A stretch of 64,000 bases of DNA from Winogradskyella pacifica (lineage in GTDB: Bacteria > Bacteroidota > Bacteroidia > Flavobacteriales > Flavobacteriaceae): assembly GCF_013403915.1 (NCBI RefSeq), contig NZ_JABFDI010000018.1, forward strand, positions 1-64,000, given 5' to 3'. This document shows, one piece after another, positions 35,216 to 43,908 of the stretch (the stretch's first letter is position 1; every line of letters begins with the position of its first letter). Under the pieces are notes generated by a model. The model was not told the origin of the DNA. It searched no databases and saw only the letters and a list, made by a program, of their open reading frames with translations. A program made the translations under genes and the position numbers.

Positions 35216-36088
35216 TTAGTTTCTTCCGCGTCCGCCGCCTCTACCGTTACGTCCACCATACATTTCGCGCATTTCTTCCATTTTCTTTGTAGTGATATCA
35301 GTGTACTCTGCTTGGGTAACTTCTTGTCCTTTTTTAGGCTTATCAATAGACTCCTTTTCTCTTGGGTTTAATACAATCTTAGTACAAAGTATGGTTGTAC
35401 GATCTGCATTTATTTCTAATATTAATCCTGGTAAACCCCAGTAATCATCTGGACCTTGGTTTACAGGAATCTGTGGAGTGTACCAAGCTACAACTTCAAT
35501 TGTTTTTGGTGCCTTAGGCTCATTTGAGTCTGTAGAATCTTTAGCTTTTTCTTCGTTATTTTGATTTCTCCCTCTTGGTCCTCTAAAACTACTAAAGTCA
35601 ACCCCACTAGGAACGACAGTTGCTGTAGCTTTAAAACAGGTATATTGACCAATTAATTTGGTTTCCGTACCCATTTTCCATTCTAAATCTTTTAATTCAT
35701 CTTTAACTAAAAACTGCTTCCCAAAAAACTCCTGATCTTGGATAACTTCTTTTGTTTGAACATTTTTATATTTTGGACCTCCGGTTAAACTTGCACCAAA
35801 GCCACCTCTTCGACCGCTTCCACCTGGTGCTGCTAACTTTTCTTCTTCCTTATAAATAGACTCTGATTTTGTAAACGTTAGTGTGTACTCCTTCTCTAAA
35901 AAGCTCTTCATACGTTCTTCAAATTGCTTTTTTCGCTCCGCACTCATGTCTTGTCCGCCAAATTGATCGAGATCCATGGTCGTTTTCGATATGTAGTAAG
36001 CTTTGCCTTGAAAATCTTGAGCAAACAAATTAGAACTGGCAAAAAACACAGTTAAGAGTAATGCAATTTTTAATGGTAATTTCTTCAT
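35216..36088 (-). CDS. GLPGLI family secreted protein (third copy)
   Basis: Has a signal peptide ending near SNLFAQ, the family name motif GLPGLILEI and a C-terminus rich in Gly and Arg (GGRNGRGGGRGRN). Residues from QDFQGKAYYISK onward align with the other two GLPGLI proteins of the cluster. The family is known only from Bacteroidetes and has no assigned function. It is a tandem paralogue, with 75 nt between it and the outer-membrane receptor gene. Confidence 0.87.
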   Translation of the reverse strand: MKKLPLKIALLLTVFFASSNLFAQDFQGKAYYISKTTMDLDQFGGQDMSAERKKQFEERMKSFLEKEYTLTFTKSESIYKEEEKLAAPGGSGRRGGFGASLTGGPKYKNVQTKEVIQDQEFFGKQFLVKDELKDLEWKMGTETKLIGQYTCFKATATVVPSGVDFSSFRGPRGRNQNNEEKAKDSTDSNEPKAPKTIEVVAWYTPQIPVNQGPDDYWGLPGLILEINADRTTILCTKIVLNPREKESIDKPKKGQEVTQAEYTDITTKKMEEMREMYGGRNGRGGGRGRN

Positions 36089-36204
36089 TTTAAATAGTCT
36101 AGTTAAATATTATAACAAATTATGTTAATCTTACTTCCATAAGACTCCACAATTGAAGAAAAGTTAAGTCCAGGTTTGTTAAACTTGTGTTAAGAAAACT
36201 AATA

Positions 36205-37032
36205 TTATCTGCGTCCTCCTCTATTGGCTCTAAACTCTTTCATTTTTTCACTAATAATATGCTGATACTCCTGCTTTGTTACTATTGTTCCTTTATCGGA
36301 AGCTTTAATTTCAACCTTATCCTTAGGATTCAATACTATTTTAGAACATAACATGGTTGTATTTCCTGCACTAACTTCTAAAATTAATCCTGGAAGACCC
36401 CAATATTCTAATGGACCATGCCCAACAGGAATTTGAGGAGTATACCAAGCCTCAACAGCTGTCATTGGAGTTTCTTTTTCGGTATCACCATCTAAGTCGT
36501 CGTTTAATGTGTTCCAAGAAAAATTATACCAAGCTAGCTCATTAGTCGGAATTGATGCGGTAGCTTTAAAACATGTATAGTTTCCTATCTGTTTTGTTTC
36601 TTTTTCCATTAACCATTCAATAGGCTGCAAGCTATCTTTTACTAAAAAGTTTTTTCCATAGAATTCTTGATTCTGAACTTGTGAATTTGTTTTTACATTT
36701 TTATATTGGTGACCAGGTGTAAAGTTTTTCCCCCAAGAATCCGTTGCTCCAGACATCGCATCCAATTGTTCTTCTTCTTCAAAAAATGACGCTTCTCTAT
36801 TGAAAGTTAAAACATAGTTTTTTTGCAATCTATTTTTCATTCGGGCTTCAATCTCCTTTTTCTGACCTTCGCTTAGGCGCGCGCCCCATGTTCCTAAATC
36901 CATTTTAGCTTTTGAGAAGTAGTAGGCTTTACCTTGAAAGTCTTGTATATCTTCATCTCCATCTATAGTAAAACCATTTGATAAACCGATGGTAAGGAAA
37001 ATTACACTGAATTTTAATAGAATTGATTTCAT
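36205..37032 (-). CDS. GLPGLI family secreted protein (second copy)
   Basis: A 275-residue secreted protein with an N-terminal signal and the sequence GPLEYWGLPGLILEVSAG near residue 210. It shares the N-terminal QDFQGKAYYFSKAKMDLG with the third copy and the turn NPKDKVEIKASDKGTIVT. TTAAC-rich sequence precedes it. Divergence between copies suggests old duplication. Confidence 0.87.
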   Translation of the reverse strand: MKSILLKFSVIFLTIGLSNGFTIDGDEDIQDFQGKAYYFSKAKMDLGTWGARLSEGQKKEIEARMKNRLQKNYVLTFNREASFFEEEEQLDAMSGATDSWGKNFTPGHQYKNVKTNSQVQNQEFYGKNFLVKDSLQPIEWLMEKETKQIGNYTCFKATASIPTNELAWYNFSWNTLNDDLDGDTEKETPMTAVEAWYTPQIPVGHGPLEYWGLPGLILEVSAGNTTMLCSKIVLNPKDKVEIKASDKGTIVTKQEYQHIISEKMKEFRANRGGRR

Positions 37033-37061
37033 AATAAATTAAGTTTACTTATTTTGTTTAA

Positions 37062-37069
37062 CAAATATA
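37062..37069 (-). promoter_or_regulatory. Candidate -7 element of the second GLPGLI gene
   Basis: TATATTTG on the minus strand matches TAnnTTTG, 30 nt before the start codon. A TTG lies 23 nt upstream (37095-37093), and GTTTAAC/GTTAAAC sequences flank it. Confidence 0.5.
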
Positions 37070-37169
37070 TAATTATGTTAAACAATTTGTTTCAATTTAC
37101 CACAAAATTAACAGTGTATTTAAGATATCCGCATCAGCCTAATGTTTTGAATTTAAACCCATAAGCATA

Positions 37170-38021
37170 CTACCCACCAATATGTATCTCAATGGCCTCA
37201 CCACTCTTACCACCTTTTCTGGGTGCGTAGCGCTCCATCATTTCTTTGGTTTTCTTATCCATAATATCATCATATTCTTTCTGGTTCACTTCTTTTCCTT
37301 TCGTTGGTTCTTCAATCTCAATTTTGTCCTCAGGATTAATGACAATTTTACTGCAAATAACCGTTAGTTTTCCATCGTGTATCTCTAAAATTAAACCAGG
37401 AAGGCCTTGGTATTTTGCAGGACCATTACTCACAGGAATTTGAGGGGTGTACCAAGCAGTAATAATACGTTCTTCCATTTCGGGTTCTTTTTCCTCTTCA
37501 TTGTCATCATCTATACTTGAAATGTTACTAAAATTCATATTAACTTTAGGCACTTGTTTTGTATACGTTGCTTTAAAACACATGTATTCACCAATGTGTC
37601 TGGTGTCGGATTCTAATTGCCATTCTATTGCAGAAATAGAGTCTTTTATCAGAAATTTTTTTCCCATTGTCTCTTTTTGGTCAACATAAGTTTTATTTTG
37701 TACATTTTTATAAAACACATCAGAGCCACCCCCACCAAAAGACATCTGAAAACCTCCTCCAACTTGTGGCTTATCTAATTCTTCCTCTTGTTTATATAAT
37801 GACGCACTTTTATCAAAAGTTAAGATATATGTTTTTTGAAACTGCTTTTTCATCATTTCCATCATTTGCTTTTGCATCGCATCATTCATTTTGGTACTAT
37901 CCATTTTTATATCAAAATCGCGATGGGTTCTGTAAGTTGCTACACCTTGAAAATCTTGTGCGTTAACAGATGAAACGACTCCTATTAATATCAAAATTAG
38001 AATTCTAGTTATTGTTGTCAT
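37170..38021 (-). CDS. GLPGLI family secreted protein (first copy)
   Basis: A 283-residue protein, signal peptide ending at VNAQ, with GPAKYQGLPGLILEIHDG. It carries a Met-rich stretch (DAMQKQMMEMMKKQ, about 47-60) not seen in the other copies. The start ATG overlaps the stop of the small secreted protein gene by 1 nt (TAATG), so the two are coupled. Confidence 0.87.
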   Translation of the reverse strand: MTTITRILILILIGVVSSVNAQDFQGVATYRTHRDFDIKMDSTKMNDAMQKQMMEMMKKQFQKTYILTFDKSASLYKQEEELDKPQVGGGFQMSFGGGGSDVFYKNVQNKTYVDQKETMGKKFLIKDSISAIEWQLESDTRHIGEYMCFKATYTKQVPKVNMNFSNISSIDDDNEEEKEPEMEERIITAWYTPQIPVSNGPAKYQGLPGLILEIHDGKLTVICSKIVINPEDKIEIEEPTKGKEVNQKEYDDIMDKKTKEMMERYAPRKGGKSGEAIEIHIGG

Positions 38022-38413
38022 TATTTTCTATTTTTTAAATTATAAAATTTCAATGCTGTAGCTTTCATTTTTTCAATATTCTTTAGAAATTTTGATTTTT
38101 CATTTGCCCTTCCTAAAACAGTATAAGTCATGCTACCTTTTAAATTATCCTTACCCTCTGAAAAGCTACAGTTTAAGGTAAAACTTAATTCTTCATTGCT
38201 ATCCATCATTTTAAATAATTCATCTAAATCTTCCGCTTTAAAAGTGGATTCTAGTTCTTCAGGAGAATCAATGGTAACCTCAATACTAAACGTATCAACT
38301 TTTACTGATTCTTCCTCAACTTTAGACTGACTAAATCCAACAACAGAAATTAACATCACTAAACAAGTCAACACTTTTTTTAGACTAAAACAGTCACGCA
38401 TCTTTGATTTCAT
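38021..38413 (-). CDS. Small secreted protein of the GLPGLI cluster
   Basis: A 130-residue protein with a signal sequence (to about VVGFSQ) and an acidic region (EELESTFKAEDLDELFKMMD). I do not recognise a family. It is the first gene downstream of the promoter shared with the two-component system and is translationally coupled to the first GLPGLI gene. It may share a role with that cluster. Confidence 0.7.
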   Translation of the reverse strand: MKSKMRDCFSLKKVLTCLVMLISVVGFSQSKVEEESVKVDTFSIEVTIDSPEELESTFKAEDLDELFKMMDSNEELSFTLNCSFSEGKDNLKGSMTYTVLGRANEKSKFLKNIEKMKATALKFYNLKNRK

Positions 38414-38471
38414 TTTTTATGGTTTTATGATTAATACCTTACAAATATCTCAACACCAATTGATTTTTTAG

Positions 38472-38497
38472 GTTAACTAGTGTTAACGTGTGTTAAC
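38472..38497. promoter_or_regulatory. Triple GTTAAC array, candidate response-regulator operator
   Basis: GTTAAC occurs at 38472-38477, 38482-38487 and 38492-38497, exactly 10 bp apart, in the 124-nt divergent promoter region. OmpR-type regulators often bind tandem sites with one-helical-turn spacing. The array sits next to a plus-strand -7 element (38506-38513) and would overlap its -33 region. Binding by the response regulator encoded at 40069 is inferred. Confidence 0.6.
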
Positions 38498-38505
38498 CGA
38501 TAACC

Positions 38506-38513
38506 TATATTTG
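38506..38513 (+). promoter_or_regulatory. Candidate -7 element of the sensor kinase gene
   Basis: TATATTTG matches TAnnTTTG, 24 nt before the kinase ATG and just downstream of the GTTAAC array. Confidence 0.5.
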
Positions 38514-38537
38514 ATAATAACTTTATACATTTGAAAC

Positions 38538-40079
38538 ATGAATGATAAACGGTATCGCCTAATTTTATACACCATCATTGCTGTAATTATGGCTACGATT
38601 GGCATACAAGTCTATTGGAACTATAAAAACTATCAAACCAATAAACAGCAGCTGATTAACGATGTTCAAATTAGTTTAGATAAAGCGGTAGATGATTATT
38701 ATACAGCTTTAGCAGAGCGCACCACTTTTGGTTTTATTCTTGAAGGCGACCAACAAAAAAAAGCTTTTGAAGATGGTGGTGAGCTGGAAAAATTTTTTAA
38801 AAACATTGATGAATCTAATAAAGAGTTTACAAATCTTGATTCTTTAGATACAAATACTATTGAAGGCATAACGGTATTTAGAGGATTTAAGGCAGATTCA
38901 ATGTCGGAAGCACATAATAAAAAACAAAAATCCTTATCTACAGATCAATTTAAATTAAAAATAGATAGTCTAAAAAGTAACAATAAAGATGTCAATTTAA
39001 AAAATGCCGAATTCCTGACCTCTAAAGTGATGATTTCGATAAAAAATGACACACTTGATGTAAAGGCCGTTGAAGAATTAATAGCGATAGAACTAGAACG
39101 CAAGAATATCAATGTCGATTTTTATCTAGACTATAAAGACCTCGAACGTAACGTTGATTATTTTATGGTAAACAGATCCTTAGCTGAATTGGACCCTAAT
39201 CACATGTCTGATGATTATTTGCAAACGGACACAAAATCTAGATTCCTTCCAAAAGGCACTTTTTTAACCATTTTATTTACAAATACTACAAAAACAATTT
39301 TGTATCGCATATTTGGAGGAATCTTAATTTCAACCCTCTTAGTTTTAGCCGTAATTAGCTGTCTATTCTATCTATTAAAAATTATTAAACATCAGAAGCA
39401 ACTCGCCGAAGTTAAAAATGACCTTATCAGTAATATTACTCATGAGTTCAAAACACCAATAGCTACTATAAGTGCTGCAATAGAAAGCATTAGTAATTTT
39501 AATGCTATTGACGATAAAGCCAAAACTAAAAAATACCTCAACATGTCTTCCGAGCAATTAGGAAAGTTAAACGTTATGGTCGAAAAACTATTAGAAACCG
39601 CTACTTTAGATAGTGGTAATTTAGAATTGAATAAAGAAAATTTCAATATCATTAGTTTACTTGATGCTTTGGTTAGTAAGTATAAGATTCAATTTCCTGA
39701 TAAGACATTTAACACCAATATTCAGCTTGAAAGCTTAATTGTTAATGCCGATATCTTTCATATTGAAAATGCTTTAAATAACATTTTAGACAATGCTGTA
39801 AAGTATGGAGGAGATCTAATTTCTATTGAATTAAAGACGAAAAAAACTAATTTTGAAGTTTTAATTTCGGATAATGGCAACAGCTTAACTCATGAAAACA
39901 AACATCAGATTTTCGATAAATTCTATCGTGTTCCAAAAGGGAATACCCACGATGTAAAAGGGTTTGGTATTGGCCTCTATTACACCAAAACTATAATTGA
40001 CAAGCACAATGGTTCAATCACATTAGAACTTAATAAAAATTTAACCACATTTAAAATTACACTTCCGAATGGCTCATAA
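38538..40079 (+). CDS. Sensor histidine kinase
   Basis: A membrane sensor of 513 residues: TM1 about 8-27, a periplasmic domain 28-255, TM2 about 258-282, HisKA with the phosphorylated His302 (SNITHEFKTP), and HATPase_c with NNILDNAVKYGG and KGFGIGLYYTK. It resembles the RprX-type kinases of Bacteroidetes. It is divergently placed to the small secreted/GLPGLI/receptor cluster and overlaps the regulator gene by 11 nt. The signal is unknown. Confidence 0.92.
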   Translation: MNDKRYRLILYTIIAVIMATIGIQVYWNYKNYQTNKQQLINDVQISLDKAVDDYYTALAERTTFGFILEGDQQKKAFEDGGELEKFFKNIDESNKEFTNLDSLDTNTIEGITVFRGFKADSMSEAHNKKQKSLSTDQFKLKIDSLKSNNKDVNLKNAEFLTSKVMISIKNDTLDVKAVEELIAIELERKNINVDFYLDYKDLERNVDYFMVNRSLAELDPNHMSDDYLQTDTKSRFLPKGTFLTILFTNTTKTILYRIFGGILISTLLVLAVISCLFYLLKIIKHQKQLAEVKNDLISNITHEFKTPIATISAAIESISNFNAIDDKAKTKKYLNMSSEQLGKLNVMVEKLLETATLDSGNLELNKENFNIISLLDALVSKYKIQFPDKTFNTNIQLESLIVNADIFHIENALNNILDNAVKYGGDLISIELKTKKTNFEVLISDNGNSLTHENKHQIFDKFYRVPKGNTHDVKGFGIGLYYTKTIIDKHNGSITLELNKNLTTFKITLPNGS

Positions 40080-40752
40080 AATCAAATTGTTATTGGCTGA
40101 AGACGAAGCCGCTTTAGGACAAATAATAAAAGAAAGTCTTGAAACACGAGATTTTGAAGTCATTCTTTGCGAAAACGGAGATAAAGCCTTTGACAAGTAT
40201 AAATCTGAAGCTCCAGAAATTTTAGTCTTAGATGTGATGATGCCAAAAAAAGATGGTTTCACTTTAGCTAAAGAGATTAGGGCCATAGACGACACTATTC
40301 CTATTATATTTTTAACAGCCAAGTCACAAACCGCAGATGTGGTTGAAGGCTTTTCTATTGGTGGTAATGATTATCTAAAAAAACCATTTAGCATTGAAGA
40401 GTTGATTGTTAGAGTTCATAATTTGGTAGACAGAACTAAAACTCAAAAGACCACTGAAATCATAACTATTGGGGAGTTCACCTTCGATTTAGCAAAACAG
40501 CAATTAAAATTTAAGGATGACGAATCGATTCAGCTGACTCATAGAGAATCACATTTATTATTTCATTTAATTAAAAATAAAAATCAAGTTTTAGATCGCT
40601 CTTTAATTCTAAATAAACTTTGGGGAACAGACGACTTTTTCACCGCTAGAAGTATGGATGTTTTTATTAGTAAATTACGAAAGCAATTGAGTAAAGATGA
40701 AAACATTCAAATTATTAATGTCCGTGGTTTTGGGTATAAGTTGACGGATTAA
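40069..40752 (+). CDS. OmpR-family response regulator
   Basis: A 227-residue regulator with an N-terminal receiver (acidic E11/D12, phospho-acceptor Asp55 in LVLDVMMPKKDG, KKPF near residue 105) and a C-terminal winged helix (about 130-226; DVFISKLRKQL and NVRGFGYKL). It starts inside the kinase gene and forms a pair with it. Its likely targets are the GTTAAC array and the neighbouring GLPGLI genes. Confidence 0.94.
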   Translation: MAHKIKLLLAEDEAALGQIIKESLETRDFEVILCENGDKAFDKYKSEAPEILVLDVMMPKKDGFTLAKEIRAIDDTIPIIFLTAKSQTADVVEGFSIGGNDYLKKPFSIEELIVRVHNLVDRTKTQKTTEIITIGEFTFDLAKQQLKFKDDESIQLTHRESHLLFHLIKNKNQVLDRSLILNKLWGTDDFFTARSMDVFISKLRKQLSKDENIQIINVRGFGYKLTD

Positions 40753-40879
40753 CTTAAAAGCACCAATCCTTATTATTTAAAATCTAATTTCGAGTTCTTT
40801 CAATTTAGTATAACCTCAAAGCTCTGTGAAGAATAATTGGTGTAATTGTTGTATTTTTCAAGCTTATTCGCCCACAGTC

Positions 40880-41674
40880 ATGCAAAAGTTAGTCCTTTTA
40901 TTCCTTTTCTTTAGTTTGTTCAGTTTTTCTCAAGATAAAACGCAACGGCAAATTACAGCGACTTTAAAAGATTCGACACAGCTTAAAGCTAAATCCATTT
41001 TTGGAATTGATAATTTTGGGACATTCTATTATGCTACTGAAAATAATTCCTTTCATAAAAAAACAAAGGATACCATTATTACGTATGCCAACTTTCAGCT
41101 TGGTGACATTACTTCTGCCAACACGTTTAATCCTTTAAAACTAAATCTATTTTATAAAGACTTTAATACGGTTGTAGTTTTAGATAATCGTTTAGCTGAA
41201 ATTAAAAAAGTAGATTTCAATTCTATTCAACCCTACAAAAACGTCTCTTTTGTGTCTTCTGGTTATGATAATTCGTTATGGCTATTTAATCAAGATTACC
41301 AGTATCTAGAATTATACGATTATCAAACCAATAAGATTAAACTAAAAACGGTTCCTGTTCAATCTGAAGTTTTAGATTTAAAAAGCGATTATAATTATTG
41401 TTATTTATTGACTAAAAATTACCTCTACGTTTATAATTACTTTGGAAGTTTAATCCGAAAAATAGAAAATTCAGGCTACGAAAGTTTAGCTTTTAACGAA
41501 GCGCATTTGGTGTTAAAAAAGGGGGAATCATTATTTATCTTAGAAAAAAACGAAGCTATAATTCACCCCATAAAACATCCAAAAATGTTAATAAAACAGT
41601 TTTTGGTAACAAATGAAACGGTGTATATTTACGGCTTAAATTTACTACGTCATTACCAATTAAAAATAGAATAG
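40880..41674 (+). CDS. Secreted protein of unknown function
   Basis: A protein of about 264 residues with a signal peptide (MQKLVLLFLFFSLFSFSQ) and repeated beta-strand segments with aromatic residues, possibly a small propeller. The frame is open from 40826, but the signal peptide begins at the ATG at 40880, which I take as the start. It is followed four bases later by the deoxynucleoside kinase gene. I do not recognise the family with certainty. Confidence 0.75.
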   Translation: MQKLVLLFLFFSLFSFSQDKTQRQITATLKDSTQLKAKSIFGIDNFGTFYYATENNSFHKKTKDTIITYANFQLGDITSANTFNPLKLNLFYKDFNTVVVLDNRLAEIKKVDFNSIQPYKNVSFVSSGYDNSLWLFNQDYQYLELYDYQTNKIKLKTVPVQSEVLDLKSDYNYCYLLTKNYLYVYNYFGSLIRKIENSGYESLAFNEAHLVLKKGESLFILEKNEAIIHPIKHPKMLIKQFLVTNETVYIYGLNLLRHYQLKIE

Positions 41675-41677
41675 ATT

Positions 41678-42292
41678 ATGCATGTTGCTGTTGCAGGAAA
41701 TATAGGAGCTGGAAAAACAACGCTCACAAAATTACTCGCCAAACACTTTAAATGGGAGGCGCAATTAGAGGACGTTGTAGATAACCCTTATTTAGATGAT
41801 TTTTATAATCAGATGGAACGTTGGAGCTTCAATTTACAAGTCTATTTCTTAAACAGCAGATTTCGCCAAGTGAATCAGATTCATGATAGCGGAAAAGACA
41901 TTATACAAGATAGAACCATCTATGAGGATGCTCATATTTTTGCACCTAACTTGCATGCCATGGGTTTAATGACCAATCGTGATTTTGAAAATTACTCGTC
42001 ATTATTTCAACTTATGGAATCGTTTGTAAATGGGCCAGACTTACTAATTTACTTACGTAGTTCTATTCCTAATTTAGTATCTCAAATTCATAAAAGAGGT
42101 CGCGACTACGAAAACACCATCAGTATCGATTATTTAAGTCGTTTAAATGAACGCTATGAAGCCTGGATTTCTACATACGATAAAGGCAACTTACTTATAA
42201 TCGATGTGGATAATCTCGATTTTGTTGCAAATCCTGAAGATTTAGGAGACATCATTAATAGAATTGATGCTCAGATAAATGGGTTGTTCTAA
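41678..42292 (+). CDS. Deoxynucleoside kinase
   Basis: Phosphorylates deoxynucleosides for salvage. It has the P-loop GNIGAGKTT (7-15), the DRTIYEDAHIFA segment holding the DRx motif, and a later arginine-rich lid (KRGRDYE). At 204 residues it fits the dGK/dCK-like family. The start ATG follows the previous gene closely, suggesting co-transcription. Substrate preference cannot be read from the sequence. Confidence 0.9.
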   Translation: MHVAVAGNIGAGKTTLTKLLAKHFKWEAQLEDVVDNPYLDDFYNQMERWSFNLQVYFLNSRFRQVNQIHDSGKDIIQDRTIYEDAHIFAPNLHAMGLMTNRDFENYSSLFQLMESFVNGPDLLIYLRSSIPNLVSQIHKRGRDYENTISIDYLSRLNERYEAWISTYDKGNLLIIDVDNLDFVANPEDLGDIINRIDAQINGLF

Positions 42293-42298
42293 GTAATT

Positions 42299-42751
42299 GT
42301 GGTACTCCATTTTCTAAATGCCATTGTCATCACTTTTGTATCCTGGACAATTGGATTATTACTTAATAACGCCCTAAAAACAGCCAAGTTTTATTCCAAA
42401 ATATCAAACTTAAACTTTATTAAGAACGAAGGGTTACGCAAAATTTTGGGATTACATAAATTTGGATGGATCATTAAAAACAGCTTCTTTAAAGTCTTCA
42501 ATCAAAATATAAAACTTAAAGAAAGAGCTTCTCGTGAAGATTTAAAACAGCTCAGAAGTGAAATGGTTTATGCTGAAATGGGCCATATTATTGGCTTTAC
42601 GTTTATTATAATAATCATACTTATAAAACTTTGGAGTGCTCTGTATATGTCAGCATTAATTATGCTTGTGTTTAATGTTATTTTCAATCTATATCCTGTA
42701 TTATTACAACAACACAATAAAAAACGTATTGATACTATTCTTAAGCAATAA
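42299..42751 (+). CDS. CrtO-like (glycosyl-4,4'-diaponeurosporenoate acyltransferase family) membrane protein
   Basis: A 150-residue membrane protein with helices near 5-25 and 95-135. The segments EMVYAEMGHIIGF and NVIFNLYPVLLQQHNKKR match the histidine and NxYPxLLQxxxxxR blocks of the CrtO acyltransferase family. In Staphylococcus CrtO acylates a carotenoid glycoside. No carotenoid genes lie nearby, so the acceptor is unknown. It begins at GTG, six bases after the kinase gene. Confidence 0.65.
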   Translation: MVLHFLNAIVITFVSWTIGLLLNNALKTAKFYSKISNLNFIKNEGLRKILGLHKFGWIIKNSFFKVFNQNIKLKERASREDLKQLRSEMVYAEMGHIIGFTFIIIIILIKLWSALYMSALIMLVFNVIFNLYPVLLQQHNKKRIDTILKQ

Positions 42752-43745
42752 ATCCATTTTGCCTAGCGTGTTCTATGGCTTGTTGGCTATTTTTCACTAA
42801 CAACATTGGTGTTACTTTATAACCATCCACAATACCTTTAACACGTAACATTTTCTTTTTGTGTTTTACACTTCGCAAGTAAATTGCTAAAATTCGATTT
42901 GGAAATTCATCTGCAATTTCCATGTAAATATCGGGATCGTGTTCTCCACTATCTCCAATTAATATAAACGGTAAATGAGGGTATGTTTTTAATAGATTGA
43001 TTATTTCCTTTTGTTTTTGTGGCTTTTCATCTTGAGATTTCTTTCTAAGAAGATTACTTAGACTTCGCAATAAAATAGGGCCTTTAGGGAAATTATTTTG
43101 TCTTAAAAAAAGTTCTAAGTAGCGGTATAAATTCCAAGGACTATGGCTCACATAAAAAATAGGATTCGAGTTTTTACCAGAGACTCCACGGTGTAACTTG
43201 TGATAAAATTCTGCCGACCCTTCTAAAGGAATTCTGTTCTTAGCATGTTTAAAAATGGAATTATAAATCACCTTCCATTTTAGAATAGACACCACACCTG
43301 TATGTAATATAGTATCATCGATATCACTTGCAACACCAAATTGAGCTTTGCTAGACGGAATTAATAATTCACCAGGAAATCTATTTTTATTCTGAATAGT
43401 GCGTTTAATATTAACGTCATTATACGAAAGTTCAAAAGAAAGCCAACCTTCTTCATTTGCTAAATCTTTTAAGTTTTCTATATTTTCTTCAGCAATAAAA
43501 TAACCATTTTCGTCCGTGTTGACTTTTATAATCTTATTATTAGGCAACTTTAAATCTAAACCGACATGTTTAATTTCGTCAGTTTCAAATCGTTTCCAAG
43601 TATTCACTATAAGGTGCCAAATATGTTGGTCGTCTAAATCAATAGATTCATCTTCCAAAGCTCTACCTCTAGCATAAAAATGGGAATTTGTTCCATAACT
43701 CTGAAACGCAATAATTTGTAAAGGGTCTTTTTTTAACCAGCTCAA
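42741..43745 (-). CDS. App1-family phosphatase domain protein (DUF2183)
   Basis: A 334-residue protein with the phosphatidate-phosphatase App1 catalytic domain. The HAD-type nucleophile region is ASDIDDTILHTGVVS near residue 138, and other conserved parts are FYVSHSPWNLYRYL and ILIGDSGEHDPDIY. The N-terminal 100 residues are a beta domain. Yeast App1 dephosphorylates phosphatidate; the bacterial substrate is untested. It converges with and overlaps the previous gene by 11 nt at the 3' ends. Confidence 0.88.
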   Translation of the reverse strand: MSWLKKDPLQIIAFQSYGTNSHFYARGRALEDESIDLDDQHIWHLIVNTWKRFETDEIKHVGLDLKLPNNKIIKVNTDENGYFIAEENIENLKDLANEEGWLSFELSYNDVNIKRTIQNKNRFPGELLIPSSKAQFGVASDIDDTILHTGVVSILKWKVIYNSIFKHAKNRIPLEGSAEFYHKLHRGVSGKNSNPIFYVSHSPWNLYRYLELFLRQNNFPKGPILLRSLSNLLRKKSQDEKPQKQKEIINLLKTYPHLPFILIGDSGEHDPDIYMEIADEFPNRILAIYLRSVKHKKKMLRVKGIVDGYKVTPMLLVKNSQQAIEHARQNGFIA

Positions 43746-43908
43746 TTATGATTTATTTTGAGGTTTCAAGATAGTAAAATCAGTTCATAAGAAAAATATT
43801 ACCCCTACTAAATCGTTAGGCTAATGTTAAATATTTACCAATTTTATAATATTACAAGTAATTTAGTCAAATCTAGAAACTAACCCCTCTTAAATCACTT
43901 AACAAAGC

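Noticed and set aside
37246..37443. Plus-strand ORFs across the GLPGLI genes
   Set aside because: Several overlapping antisense frames arise from the base composition of the GLPGLI coding sequence; none has a promoter or recognisable domain.
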